Origin: DIGJ01 sp041821315
GTDB lineage: Bacteria > Bacillota > Clostridia > Lachnospirales > Lachnospiraceae
Direction: 5' to 3'
NCBI GenBank assembly: GCA_041821315.1
Contig: JBGUEO010000003.1
Location: 120,331-184,330, forward strand
DNA: 64,000 nt
The notes beneath the pieces are model-generated. The model worked only from the letters and a program-made list of their open reading frames with translations. It made no database searches and was not told where the DNA came from. How positions within the stretch are numbered: the stretch's first letter is position 1; each line of letters begins with the position of its first letter. Positions 51,535 to 62,037 of the stretch are shown here, piece after piece. Made by a program: the position numbers and the translations under genes.

Positions 51535-54500
51535 ATGAATAATAATACAAAACATTTTAAAATTTTAAAAGGAGTACCACGAATTAGATTTCTAAGAAAG
51601 ATTTCAGTACTATTAGTTCTTACATTAATTACACAATGCCTATATGGCTATGATTACTTTTCAAATGCTCAAACAACGGATGCTAGTGCAAACATTGATG
51701 AACAGGCTCCAACAGCTCCAACAAATTTAACCGTTGTTGCATCAGGTGCTGCTATTAATTTGAGTTGGAATGCTTCAATTGATGATGTGGGAGTCGAAGG
51801 GTATAAGGTATATAACAATGAAATATGTATTGGACAAACGGACGAGCCAGATTTTACCTATTTGGATTTGGTAACTGAACATATTTTCAACTTTTCTATA
51901 ACAGCTTACGATAAGTCAGGTAATGAATCCGTTAAAAGTGATGTGGTAAACTTTGATTATCAAAAGATCACAGAGGACAAGCAACTGCCATCAACACCGT
52001 GTAATGTTAAAATAATATCTGTTGTTAACTCAACCATTTCTCTAGCTTGGGATAATTCTTCAGATGATATTGGAATTGAAGGTTATGAAATATTTAAAAA
52101 TGGTATTAAGATTGGGTTTACAAAGGAAAACAGCTTTATCGATTTTGCGTTTAGTTTTGAACGAAATGATAAATATACTGTTGTAGCAGTTGATCTATCG
52201 GGAAATAAATCGATAGAAAGTGAAGCTATTTCTGTTAAAAAACAAGACGAATCGGATGATTTATTTGAATATAAGACCGACAGATATATTGTTAAATATA
52301 AAAGTAGTATTGGAAGAAGCAATCTGTATGGCTACTTAGATACTAAAATAATTAACTACAAAATGATTAACGAAAATTTTGAGTCAATTACACTTGATGA
52401 AAAAACGAAGCCGAATGACTTTATTGAAAGTATTAAAAGTAAAAAAGATAACGGAAATAATACATTTAACTTTGATACAGATATAGAGTATATCCAAGCG
52501 GATTATCCATTCACATCATCATCAACCGATCCTTATTTTAGTCAACAATGGGGAGTAAATGATATTTTAGCAGACAGCGATGATTTAAAAGAACAAATAT
52601 TAAAGGAACTCAATCCGAATTCATATGTAAATAATCCAACAGAATCAAGAGAAGATAAAAACAATATTAATAATGATACTTCAAATACCTGTCGTATGGA
52701 TGTTAATGTCATAGATGCTTGGAAGCAAACGAAAGGTGAAGGTGTTGTTGTTGCTGTACTTGATACAGGTATTGACATTACCCATGAGGATCTAAAAGAT
52801 AACATTTATACGAACCAAAATGAAATACCTAATAATTTCATTGATGATGATGGTAACGGTCTAATTGATGATGTAAATGGTTGGGATTTTATAGAAAATT
52901 CAAATTTTGTTCATAATCAAGAGGCTAGCAACGAAGAATGGCATGGGACTTCGGTTGCTGGAATCATTGCAGCAAAAGATAATAATAATGTTGGAATAAC
53001 AGGTATTGCACCAGAAGCAAAAATATTACCATTAAAAGTGTTTGAAAACGGTGTAGCATATACGAGTGATATTATTATTGCCATCGAGTATGCGGAAAAA
53101 ATGGGTGCCAAAATAATGAATTGTAGTTGGGGATCTCCTGAAAATAACCCTGCATTACAAGAGGCTATTGAAAATTCAAGCATGCTTTTTGTATGTGCTG
53201 CAGGTAACAATCATGAAAACCTAGATATTTCACCGGTATTTCCGGCTGCATATGAAAATAAAAACATTATAACAGTAGCATCTATCAATAGTAGAGGCAT
53301 ATTATCCGCTTCTTCTAATTATGGGAAAATGGCAATCGATGTAGCAGCGCCGGGAGAACATATTATTAGTACTTTTCCAGAAAACCAATATAATTCTACA
53401 AGTGGTACATCTATGGCAGCGGCCTTTGTATCTGGAGAAGCAGCTTTAATATTAAGTATTAATGGTGATTTTAATTCTGTAGATGTAAAACAACGAATTA
53501 TTACATCGTCCGATCGATTATCATCATTATCAGGAAAGGTATGGAATGGAAATAAAATTAATTGCAATAACGCAATAAAGGATATGATTTCAGAGAAAAC
53601 CATACAAATTGATACTAAAGATAATAATTTGTATTTATTAAATAATAAATCTTGTAAGAGTTTAAGCAACAAATCGAGTAATAGTTTGCATAAGTTGTCT
53701 TCTGTTCGAGATTTGACAAGGCTTCCATTTATCAATAGAGGGAATGTAGAAGCTGTTACTTTCAACGATAAAATATATGTTACCAACGACCTAGATGATT
53801 TATATCGTTATACGCCAAGCTCAAATGAATGGGAAAAGCAAGCTAGCCTGCAAAGTTCCTTTAAGCCTCAAGGATTAGTGGCAACTAATGGTAAGATTTA
53901 TGCGATTGGTGGCTTATATCATGGATACTCTTATACTATTGAAGAATATGATCCTTATAGAAATGCATGGACATATAGGACAAATATGACTGATAGAGAT
54001 GAAGTTAATGTCGCGGTTGTAAATAACTCAATTTATATTATGGCTGGTAGGGTAGGACAAAATGGTACTGATATCGTTGAAACTTATGAACCTATTACAA
54101 ATAAGAGGACAAAAAAAGCAAATATGCTAACAGCTAGGGAGCCACGCACAAGTGCTGCTGTTTTGGATGGTAAAATATATGTTGCGGGTGGTAATATGGA
54201 TAATCGTATGGAAATGTATGATCCATTAACAGACTCATGGGAAATGAAAGCTTCCATGACAACAGCAAGAGGATATTTTGATCTCATTAATTATAATGAT
54301 AAATTATATGCAATCGGTGGACGTGATAATTTAAGTGCATTGAAATCCATCGAAGAATATGATCCTAAAACCAATACCTGGTCCATAAGCACTTGCGTAT
54401 TAGCTATGCCAAGGTATGGGTTTAGTACAGCAGAATTTTTCGGTGAGATTTATATAATAGGCGGACGTACTTATGATGGTGAGTTTTGTGATTATGTAGA

Positions 54501-54984
54501 ACGCATTGATATAAATAATGATGATTATGGAGATGATTTTTCAAACGCAAAGACGATATCATTGGACGAACAAACACATGGTGAGATAAATTTTTCTGAT
54601 GACGTTGACTATTTTAAATTTGTTCCTACAGAGACTACAGATTATGTATTATATGGTACTGGAAGGCATGATTCTTTGAATGGCGCAATATATGACAGTG
54701 AGTATGAGTTTCTAGCAGGAACTAAAGGTATTGGTGTGCAAGGGTTTACGGCAACAGTAAAATTACAAGCTGGAAAGACATATTATGTGAAGCTGTACCA
54801 TTACAATCCAATTAATTATGATGAATATATTTTTGGATTCATTCAGAATAAATTAGAAGTCAAAGATATGGAGTATGTGTATGATTCGGATGGAAAACTT
54901 ACTGCGATTAAAAATAATGGGACAATACGGGCATATTTTGAATATGATAATAACGGTAATTTAATCAGAATACATTCGAAATAA
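51535..54984 (+). CDS. Secreted subtilisin-like protease with FN3, kelch and YD-type C-terminus
   Basis: A 1149-residue exported protein. A signal peptide (VLLVLTLITQCLYGY, residues ~25-45) precedes two fibronectin III-like repeats (about 55-145 and 155-235), a linker or prodomain (240-380), and an S8 protease domain with Asp in VLDTGID (~409), His in WHGTSVAG (~471) and Ser in SGTSMAAA (~626), so the catalytic triad is complete. Kelch-type repeats (YAIGG, YIMAG, YVAGG, YAIGGR, YIIGGR) span about 745-1000, followed by a pre-peptidase C-terminal-like domain. The last 35 residues read as one YD/RHS repeat. A GGGAGGAG site precedes the ATG. It heads the RHS operon and could process surface or RHS proteins. 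Confidence 0.85.
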   Translation: MNNNTKHFKILKGVPRIRFLRKISVLLVLTLITQCLYGYDYFSNAQTTDASANIDEQAPTAPTNLTVVASGAAINLSWNASIDDVGVEGYKVYNNEICIGQTDEPDFTYLDLVTEHIFNFSITAYDKSGNESVKSDVVNFDYQKITEDKQLPSTPCNVKIISVVNSTISLAWDNSSDDIGIEGYEIFKNGIKIGFTKENSFIDFAFSFERNDKYTVVAVDLSGNKSIESEAISVKKQDESDDLFEYKTDRYIVKYKSSIGRSNLYGYLDTKIINYKMINENFESITLDEKTKPNDFIESIKSKKDNGNNTFNFDTDIEYIQADYPFTSSSTDPYFSQQWGVNDILADSDDLKEQILKELNPNSYVNNPTESREDKNNINNDTSNTCRMDVNVIDAWKQTKGEGVVVAVLDTGIDITHEDLKDNIYTNQNEIPNNFIDDDGNGLIDDVNGWDFIENSNFVHNQEASNEEWHGTSVAGIIAAKDNNNVGITGIAPEAKILPLKVFENGVAYTSDIIIAIEYAEKMGAKIMNCSWGSPENNPALQEAIENSSMLFVCAAGNNHENLDISPVFPAAYENKNIITVASINSRGILSASSNYGKMAIDVAAPGEHIISTFPENQYNSTSGTSMAAAFVSGEAALILSINGDFNSVDVKQRIITSSDRLSSLSGKVWNGNKINCNNAIKDMISEKTIQIDTKDNNLYLLNNKSCKSLSNKSSNSLHKLSSVRDLTRLPFINRGNVEAVTFNDKIYVTNDLDDLYRYTPSSNEWEKQASLQSSFKPQGLVATNGKIYAIGGLYHGYSYTIEEYDPYRNAWTYRTNMTDRDEVNVAVVNNSIYIMAGRVGQNGTDIVETYEPITNKRTKKANMLTAREPRTSAAVLDGKIYVAGGNMDNRMEMYDPLTDSWEMKASMTTARGYFDLINYNDKLYAIGGRDNLSALKSIEEYDPKTNTWSISTCVLAMPRYGFSTAEFFGEIYIIGGRTYDGEFCDYVERIDINNDDYGDDFSNAKTISLDEQTHGEINFSDDVDYFKFVPTETTDYVLYGTGRHDSLNGAIYDSEYEFLAGTKGIGVQGFTATVKLQAGKTYYVKLYHYNPINYDEYIFGFIQNKLEVKDMEYVYDSDGKLTAIKNNGTIRAYFEYDNNGNLIRIHSK

Positions 54985-55093
54985 CAAACAAACCTTATGT
55001 TGTAAATGATAAAAGAATAAAGAAGCGAAGTAGTATGGAATAAATATTTAGTTATATTCAATTGAAAATACATTAAGAGATGGAGAGTTGATT

Positions 55094-55915
55094 ATGAAAA
55101 ATAAAAAAATAATAGCATCAGTTTTAGCAGCCAGTCTATTACTATCAAGTTTTAGTGGAGTATTCCTCAGCTATGCAAAAAGCGGGGCAACCCCAAAGGA
55201 TACTTCCAATAATACAAATGAAATTGCAAGTGAATTTGAAAAAGCACCAACACCAAGTGTTACAGAGCTTAAACCGGAAGAAAATGACAAGAAAATCGTG
55301 ACGAAAGCAGAATTGGAACCAGTGAAACCGTCCAGTAAGATTATTTATAAGAGTACGGAGATTGGGGACTCTACTCAAGAGGATATTTACAATATTGATG
55401 GTGATGATGTTGACGAGTTGCTCGAGCAGGGATTCACAATTAAGGATCTATTTAAAGCAGATGAGATCGCAAATTCCATTTTGGAAGATCCGAAAAACCT
55501 CTTAAACATGAAGAAAGAAACAGGTAAGACCCTTGATGAAGTAAAGGATATGATTCTTGAGGAAAGAAAACAGGTCGTAATTGAAGATATAAAAAAGGAA
55601 CATGGAAAGGAATTTAATAAATTGGTGGAAAAAGGGCTTACAGAGGATGAAATAATTTCTATGATATCCTACCTTGATAGAAATGATTTAAAACTCACCG
55701 ATTCGTTAATAGAAGAATATAAGAATTCTGGTGATAAGATATTGAAAGAAAAGAAAGATACATTGTCGAAAGAATATAAAAAGAAATACAACTTATCTGC
55801 TAAAGATTTGGTTGGTTTAACCGATGAAACACTGGATGCTTTGGAGAAAATATCCGAAATGACTGGTAAACCAATGAAGGAATTATTAAAGAATTTTGAT
55901 AGAGGGACGAATTAA
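55094..55915 (+). CDS. Exported helical protein of unknown function
   Basis: A 273-residue protein starting MKNKKIIASVLAASLLLSS, a signal peptide cleaved probably after SYA. The mature part is highly charged and almost wholly helical, with an acidic linker and repeated short units such as LLEQGFTIKDLFKADE, LVEKGLTEDEIISM and YNLSAKDLVGLTDE, which suggests a repeated helix-loop module. No catalytic motif is present. The ATG at 55094 follows GGAGAG; a TTG two codons earlier is less likely. It lies between the protease and the RHS gene in the same operon and may be an adaptor or chaperone; that is inferred only from position. Confidence 0.7.
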   Translation: MKNKKIIASVLAASLLLSSFSGVFLSYAKSGATPKDTSNNTNEIASEFEKAPTPSVTELKPEENDKKIVTKAELEPVKPSSKIIYKSTEIGDSTQEDIYNIDGDDVDELLEQGFTIKDLFKADEIANSILEDPKNLLNMKKETGKTLDEVKDMILEERKQVVIEDIKKEHGKEFNKLVEKGLTEDEIISMISYLDRNDLKLTDSLIEEYKNSGDKILKEKKDTLSKEYKKKYNLSAKDLVGLTDETLDALEKISEMTGKPMKELLKNFDRGTN

Positions 55916-55929
55916 TGGAGGATAATTAC

Positions 55930-58900
55930 ATGAAACTAACATTTCCTAAGCTATTAAGAACCATTATCCTTGCACTGATATTTTCAATGACATGGGCTAG
56001 TACCTGTCATGCAGAGGTTGATATTGATGCACTTAAAAAGAGTTTAAATGGAGTAACTCAGCAGCAGATAAATCAATGCAATAATCCAAAATATGCCGAA
56101 AGAAATAATACGTCAGAAACTGTCGATCCGATTACTGGGAATTTAATTATAAAGGAAAATGATTTGTCTTTACCAGGGAAAGATGGTTTGGATTTAGATA
56201 TCGCCAGATTGTATAATTCCTCTCAGGATGAATATGAAAAGAGGGTCGATATTACTACGAAAGTGGAGAAGAGTCAATGTGTAAAAGGATATGTACTTGA
56301 TGTTTTAGTCTATAATAAAATAACGCAGGAAACATCAAAAATGGTCCTTTTTAAAGAGAGTTTTGAGGAAGCGGAGGCCGAACGATTATATTATTTAGAC
56401 GGTTATGACGATGGAGTGCACATTTACACGTCAGAAAGTATAAGAAATAGCAGTGAGACAAAATATACTACTAGTTATACATTGAATAACCGCACGGATA
56501 AATTTAGTTATAATATAACAAGATATTTACTAGGGGCAGGCTGGTCCTTTGGTTTTCCATCTGTTCAAATTGACAATGAGTTTGATCAGACATATTTATA
56601 TTTTCATGATGGATCAGGGGCTGCATATCGAGTAAATAGCACTTCGGATGTTGGAGAGTCGAATTTGGAAGGGTATCCAGGGAGTGATGTGAAATTTTTA
56701 GCAGATAATGCTTCTTATGTTAATTTAGATGGTATTTCTTCAACATACAAATTTATTAGTAGTGATTTGACAACAACGTTCTTTGGGAGCGATGGAAGGA
56801 TATTAGGAATCAAGGATCGATTCAATAATGAAATTAAATTTAGATATCAGAATGTTCCGAACAATAATAAATCCATTCCATTAATCAGCCAAATTATAGA
56901 TAGTGTTGGAAGGACAATTCGTTTCTCATATAATGGTGATAACATTGAATTAACCGTATCTGTACCGAATGAAACGAATCCGATACAACTAACATATAAA
57001 AGAAGTTTTCATGAACAATCTGTTATTACGAATGGTGTGTCTGAGAAGTATACGTATCCAACTCTCGATTCCGTAGTTGATCCTTTGAAGAAAGAAACAT
57101 TCTATAAACAATATAGATTTAATAGCAATTTACCAACCGAAAGCTATTCCTATACTTCAAAAGACATAAAGGGTCAAAATGAAAGATTAAAATATTTACT
57201 GGGTGAAATTGATTATCCAGGTTCAAAGACGCTATATCAATATGAAAAAATAACTAGGAATCTCGGTGCAGATGGAGCTACTAATAGTTATAGAGTGAAA
57301 GAACGGCATGATGAAATTTTACGAAGAAAACCTGATAGTAAGATGGAAGGGATTAAATGTAACCATATAGATTATAGTTATGCTGGTGACTGTTCTGGAT
57401 ATCCAACATTTACTTCGGAGGAGGCAATGTTAGAGCCTGATGCAGCATCCTATCAATTCCAGTTCACAGAATCTATTGAAAATGGTTTAGTGACGACAAC
57501 CACCTTTAATGGAAAAAAACAAATTCTGCAGGTAGAAACGATTGCAAGTAATAAAGAAAAGCAGGTAGTTAAGAATTTGGAATTCGATAATACCTATGCT
57601 AGTCTTCCAACAAAGAAGGAATATACGGAATACACAGCAAATGGAACCTTGGCACATACATATTATAGTGGAACAACATATACGCCATGGGGGGGGATTG
57701 CCTCACAGACGGATGCAATCACAGCAGCTCAGTATAATAATCCGGAAACGAAGAGTAGATATACTACGACATACTCTTATGATAATGCTACTTATAAGTA
57801 CTTCATTACGAAAATGCAATGGTTTCAGAGTGATTCCGTATCATTGAGTGAGTCCTACAGCTATACAGGACTTGGGAGAAATGATAGGTTTACAAATGCA
57901 AAAGGAGAAGAAACCCAATATAAATATTATACTGATTTCAATTCTAAAATTGTACAGGTAATAAAACAGCTTGAGAATAACAAGACAGCTAAAACTAGCA
58001 TCATATATGGAAGTGAAACAGGATTTGCCTATCCGAGGGAAATAAAAAGTTATTACACGGATAGTCAGGGAGCAATTAATTCCGTCAATACAAAATACAC
58101 CTACAATATGCTCCTTGGTCTAGTTTCAACAGAAACCGACAATGAAAACAAGATGACGTCCTATTCCTACGATAACTATGGTAGAGTTACACGAATCCAA
58201 GAACCTGATTTTACTAATATAAACGGCAATACATATGGAGTAAGACAAGAATATTCGTACAAGGACGCGTATAACGAAGTTTATTGCAGTGATAATTATA
58301 AAGGTATCTATGGAACCACAATCAATGCTTGTACTGTATATGTGGATAAAGCAAAAAAAATTTCATCCTATTATAATCAATATAGTATGCTTTATGATTC
58401 TTATGGAGATCTTAGGATGGAAACGGATAATTCAACTGGAACTACCAAGTCATGGTATAACTATGATACGATGCAACGAGCAATCACTGCCAAAGATGCA
58501 GTTGGTAATACCACAACCCAGTCTTATGATGTATGGGGAGAAGTTAATGAAATTACAGATGCAGGTGGTAATTTATATGTGTATGAACATGATAGCTTGC
58601 ATAGTAAAAACATTAGTTATTTTGTGGCAAAGAATAATATTGCAAACTATAGAGCAAATAAAAGTTACAATACTTATAAGGAAGACTATTTGGAAGAAAG
58701 GTATGACCAGTTTGGAAGAACATTTGAACGAAAAGTATATGAGAACTGGCCATCCCAAAGTGGTGAATTATTCGAACGATACAGATATGATATTGAAGGT
58801 AATCTTATCGGCTATACGGATCCAAAGAATAATCAGAATGAAAACGGGGTAACTACATCCTATCAGTATGATGCATTGAATCGAATCAGCAGCGTAAAGA

Positions 58901-60951
58901 ATGCTGAAAATCAAGTAACCAATATAAACTACACTGCGTTAGGAGACATTGCCACGGTTGCTATCATGGAAGGTAGTAAATCTATCAATATATATACAAA
59001 GACATATGATGAGTTTGGCAATATCATAAGTAAAAAGGACAACAAAGATCTTGTGACGAGTTATTCTTATAATAGAATTGGACTTAGAACGAAGGTAGTT
59101 GATCGGAACAATAACGTTGGAACCTATTCTTATGACGGCCTGGACCATTTAATGGCTAGTACACAGACAAAATCAGATGGTACAAGTATCGGTTATAAAT
59201 ATAACTATACCAATCCGTTTGGCTGTTCAGAAGTTCAGCTATATAACAATGGTACATTAATCAATCAGGAACTTTACAATTATAATTCGAGTGGACAAGT
59301 TATACAACGCAATAGTCAAGCTGGATTTATCAATTCAAATCTAAACCTACAATATGATGATGCGGGAAAATTGCTGAGTGTAGGAACTGGAGTTCAGAAC
59401 AATAACTATTTCTATTCCAATTATACATATACGAATGAAAGGTTGACAAAAGTACAAACAAACGGTCAGCAAAGTTATAGTGCGGATGACAAAGATAATG
59501 CAACCTACGAATACTATCCAGATGGCAAACTAAAGAAAATAACCTATCCAAAGCTCAATGATGATTCCTATCTGACAACAGAATATTGCTATAATTCATT
59601 AGGAAGAATGACTTCCATGGTAAACAAAAAGAATTGGGGGATAATATCTAGCTTTACCTATACCTATGACTCCAATGGAAATATTACATCGGTGAATGAC
59701 GGTCTTACTACAAAAAAATATGTATATGATAAATTGAATCGTTTAATCGAATTTCAACATCAGAATGGGAAGAAGGTAACTTATAGCTATGACTATCGAG
59801 GAAACAGAAGAACGGAAGTTGGCGGTGAATTCAATCTGAATCTAGATATTAGCTATAGTTATGATCTGGAGAATCGACTTAAGACAGTAACCAAAGGAAC
59901 CTCTACAATAGCAGCGTCAATGAGTTATTATGCGGATGGTATGAGGGCGAAGAAGGCAACACCATCGGGCGTGACAAATTATATTTACGATTTGTCTGGT
60001 AAGCTGGTAGCGGAAGCGGTAAATTCTTCTACTGTAACAGCAAACTATATTTGGGGACCGGACCGAGTACTGGAAAAGAAGGACGCTAGCGGTGAGTACT
60101 ATTACTTATATAATGGACACGGCGATGTTGTACGGATTGTTGACAGAAACGGTAAGATGGTAAATAATTATGAGTATGATGAATGGGGTAATATACTGTA
60201 TAGTAAAGAGACAGTAAGCAATCCATTTAAGTATACTTGTGAGGTATATGATCAAGAGACTGGATTGTATTATCTGAACGCAAGATATTATGATCCAAAG
60301 TTAGGACGATTTATCAATGAGGATACATATGAAGGTCAGATTAACAATCCTCTTTCATTGAATGGGTATTCCTATTGCAGTAATAATCCCCTTATTTATA
60401 GTGATCCTAGCGGTCATGTAGCACAAGCACTCCCTATAATCAAAGGCGGACTTATTTTAGGAGGAATAGCTCTTACAGTTGCTTATATTACATCTCCTGA
60501 AGCAAGACAAGCTGCAAAAGATGCAGCAAATCAGGTAAAGGATGATGCAAAAGCCACTTATAAGGCTACAAAAAAATTGGTTGGTAATACAGTTGACGAT
60601 GCTAAGAAAAGCTTATCCAAAAAGAAATCAGGAGATTCATCTTCTAAGAAAGAGAAGAAACCAGATAAGAATAGGGAAGTAGGTAAGACTAATGAAAAAG
60701 GTGTTGGTGGAAAAGGATGGCGTGGTGACAATACATGGAAGAAAAATGTTAATCAAGTTAAAGAAGGAGGAACTATTAAAGATTTAAATGGGCAAGTTCC
60801 AACAAAAGTAGAAGCGGAGGCATTAATAAGGGCATCGGGAGGAAAAGTAAACAGAGTGGAAGGCCCGCATGAAGCACCTAATCCTCACAATTATAATCAT
60901 ATTAATTATACTACGCCGTGGGGTGGCAAAGGAACAATAAGAATAAAATAA
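55930..60951 (+). CDS. RHS/YD-repeat secreted protein with C-terminal toxin-like domain
   Basis: A 1673-residue exported protein. The signal peptide (MKLTFPKLLRTIILALIFSM) is followed by a DPITGNLIIKENDLSLPG segment typical of RHS cores. Tens of YD-type repeats (YSYDN, YQYDA, YTYDSNG, YEYDEWGN) fill most of the length, which would form a hollow beta-shell. The RHS-core end reads YYLNARYYDP, then NPLIYSDPSG near residue 1490. About 180 residues follow: a hydrophobic stretch, a Lys/Ala linker and a tail with GGKVNRVEGPHEAPNPHNYNH. Variable tails after DPSG are the toxins of polymorphic systems. The ATG at 55930 has GGAGG upstream. The product is followed by a probable immunity gene. Confidence 0.88.
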   Translation: MKLTFPKLLRTIILALIFSMTWASTCHAEVDIDALKKSLNGVTQQQINQCNNPKYAERNNTSETVDPITGNLIIKENDLSLPGKDGLDLDIARLYNSSQDEYEKRVDITTKVEKSQCVKGYVLDVLVYNKITQETSKMVLFKESFEEAEAERLYYLDGYDDGVHIYTSESIRNSSETKYTTSYTLNNRTDKFSYNITRYLLGAGWSFGFPSVQIDNEFDQTYLYFHDGSGAAYRVNSTSDVGESNLEGYPGSDVKFLADNASYVNLDGISSTYKFISSDLTTTFFGSDGRILGIKDRFNNEIKFRYQNVPNNNKSIPLISQIIDSVGRTIRFSYNGDNIELTVSVPNETNPIQLTYKRSFHEQSVITNGVSEKYTYPTLDSVVDPLKKETFYKQYRFNSNLPTESYSYTSKDIKGQNERLKYLLGEIDYPGSKTLYQYEKITRNLGADGATNSYRVKERHDEILRRKPDSKMEGIKCNHIDYSYAGDCSGYPTFTSEEAMLEPDAASYQFQFTESIENGLVTTTTFNGKKQILQVETIASNKEKQVVKNLEFDNTYASLPTKKEYTEYTANGTLAHTYYSGTTYTPWGGIASQTDAITAAQYNNPETKSRYTTTYSYDNATYKYFITKMQWFQSDSVSLSESYSYTGLGRNDRFTNAKGEETQYKYYTDFNSKIVQVIKQLENNKTAKTSIIYGSETGFAYPREIKSYYTDSQGAINSVNTKYTYNMLLGLVSTETDNENKMTSYSYDNYGRVTRIQEPDFTNINGNTYGVRQEYSYKDAYNEVYCSDNYKGIYGTTINACTVYVDKAKKISSYYNQYSMLYDSYGDLRMETDNSTGTTKSWYNYDTMQRAITAKDAVGNTTTQSYDVWGEVNEITDAGGNLYVYEHDSLHSKNISYFVAKNNIANYRANKSYNTYKEDYLEERYDQFGRTFERKVYENWPSQSGELFERYRYDIEGNLIGYTDPKNNQNENGVTTSYQYDALNRISSVKNAENQVTNINYTALGDIATVAIMEGSKSINIYTKTYDEFGNIISKKDNKDLVTSYSYNRIGLRTKVVDRNNNVGTYSYDGLDHLMASTQTKSDGTSIGYKYNYTNPFGCSEVQLYNNGTLINQELYNYNSSGQVIQRNSQAGFINSNLNLQYDDAGKLLSVGTGVQNNNYFYSNYTYTNERLTKVQTNGQQSYSADDKDNATYEYYPDGKLKKITYPKLNDDSYLTTEYCYNSLGRMTSMVNKKNWGIISSFTYTYDSNGNITSVNDGLTTKKYVYDKLNRLIEFQHQNGKKVTYSYDYRGNRRTEVGGEFNLNLDISYSYDLENRLKTVTKGTSTIAASMSYYADGMRAKKATPSGVTNYIYDLSGKLVAEAVNSSTVTANYIWGPDRVLEKKDASGEYYYLYNGHGDVVRIVDRNGKMVNNYEYDEWGNILYSKETVSNPFKYTCEVYDQETGLYYLNARYYDPKLGRFINEDTYEGQINNPLSLNGYSYCSNNPLIYSDPSGHVAQALPIIKGGLILGGIALTVAYITSPEARQAAKDAANQVKDDAKATYKATKKLVGNTVDDAKKSLSKKKSGDSSSKKEKKPDKNREVGKTNEKGVGGKGWRGDNTWKKNVNQVKEGGTIKDLNGQVPTKVEAEALIRASGGKVNRVEGPHEAPNPHNYNHINYTTPWGGKGTIRIK

Positions 60952-60970
60952 TAATAAAGGAAGCAATAAA

Positions 60971-61441
60971 ATGAGTTTAGAAAATTTAAAAAAAAATATT
61001 ATAGTTGTTAATGAAATGGATGGAAGTTTACTTAGAAATCAATTTATTCAAAAGTTTATACTAACTGAAAAAGATTATTATAAAAAAAATATTTTATCAA
61101 CTCAAACTTTCAGTGATGGTATATGTTATACAGGATATTTATGGGATTGTTTAAATGAAGTCGAAGTAATAGATTTTAATTATATTAATTCGATGCGTAA
61201 TTCATTAGCAAAAGTATATGTATTGTGGGATATACATTCTAAAGATAGAATTCTTATTGAAGATTACTGGAAATTTGAAAAGAATGATATTTTGTTGTTG
61301 GATTTTTGCGTATTATTAGATAATTTAGAGTATTTACCAGAGGATATTTATATCTTTAATGAAAGCTTTAATTGGACATTTGTTTTGACACATGAATATT
61401 TTGATAATAAGAGATGGTGTCTAAAATCTGGTAATATTTAG
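60971..61441 (+). CDS. Probable immunity protein to the RHS toxin tail
   Basis: A 156-residue, acidic, apparently cytosolic protein without signal peptide, starting 19 bases after the RHS gene, with a GGAAGC site. It contains the segment YIFNESFNWTFVLTHEYFD near residue 127, a pattern seen in small proteins next to toxin genes. Gene order, size and lack of export signals support an immunity role; the family is not certain. Base composition is more AT-rich than the RHS core, as expected for exchangeable tail cassettes. Confidence 0.6.
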   Translation: MSLENLKKNIIVVNEMDGSLLRNQFIQKFILTEKDYYKKNILSTQTFSDGICYTGYLWDCLNEVEVIDFNYINSMRNSLAKVYVLWDIHSKDRILIEDYWKFEKNDILLLDFCVLLDNLEYLPEDIYIFNESFNWTFVLTHEYFDNKRWCLKSGNI

Positions 61442-61468
61442 AATACTAATTAGATTTAATTGAACATA

Positions 61469-61501
61469 GGTCACGCAGTTTCGTCTGCTGTGGCCTTTTT
61501 C
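61469..61501 (+). terminator. Terminator of the RHS operon
   Basis: GGTCACGCAG (61469-61478) pairs with CTGCTGTGGCC (61485-61495), with wobble pairs, and a TTTTT run follows. Confidence 0.7.
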
Positions 61502-61504
61502 AAT

Positions 61505-61570
61505 GTAAACGCCAATACGTTCTTTCATAAGGGGCAAATCACGCTTCCCGATAAAATTAGCGCCGTTTAC
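61505..61570. repeat. 66-bp segment bounded by IS66-like inverted ends
   Basis: GTAAACGCC at 61505-61513 and its near mirror GGCGC...CGTTTAC ending at 61570 bound a 66-bp piece. The same GTAAACGC is at the end of the IS66 remnant at 49931. It may be the scar of two IS66 ends lying back to back. Confidence 0.4.
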
Positions 61571-61604
61571 TTGCGACTGATTGTAAAATTTCGAAGCGCC
61601 CGTT

Positions 61605-62037
61605 AAGAAGCTGAGTCTGACTGATGGATTTGAACAGTATCAAGAGATTGCGCGTGAACTGGGTGGTCTTCAAAATGCGAATTGCTTTGCACATGTGAGA
61701 CCTCATTTCGCAAATGAAATTAAGGCAATCGGCAAAGAAAATCAGGAAGTCATCAAGTCATCGATTGCATACAAAGAGCTGGTTCAATTTGGAGCAATCT
61801 ATGATTTGGAAAGAGCGTTAAAAAATCTTTCATAGGATGAACGTCTGGAAGAAAGACAGGCCTCTATCAAGCCACTGGTTGAGGAGTACTTTGCTTGGGA
61901 TAAGGAAGTTCTTGTAGATATGAAGGTTCTTCTGGAAGGAGAAACGGCAAAGGACGGAAATACAGCATCAATTAGAAGGAGTACCTAAAAGTGTTTCTAA
62001 CAGACGGAGAGGTTCCAATTGACAGAATAATGCACTA
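61605..62037 (+). mobile_element. IS66-family transposase remnant
   Basis: A plus-strand frame from 61605 encodes part of an IS66 transposase: GFEQYQEIARELGG, then CFAHVRPHF (the usual CWAHARRKF block), and YFAWDKEVL. It has an in-frame TAG after LKNLS at about 61833, a stop at 61986-61988, and a +1 frame with YLKVFLTDGEVPID to about 62037. At least two lesions make it inactive. It differs in orientation from the IS66 remnant at 49931. Confidence 0.8.
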
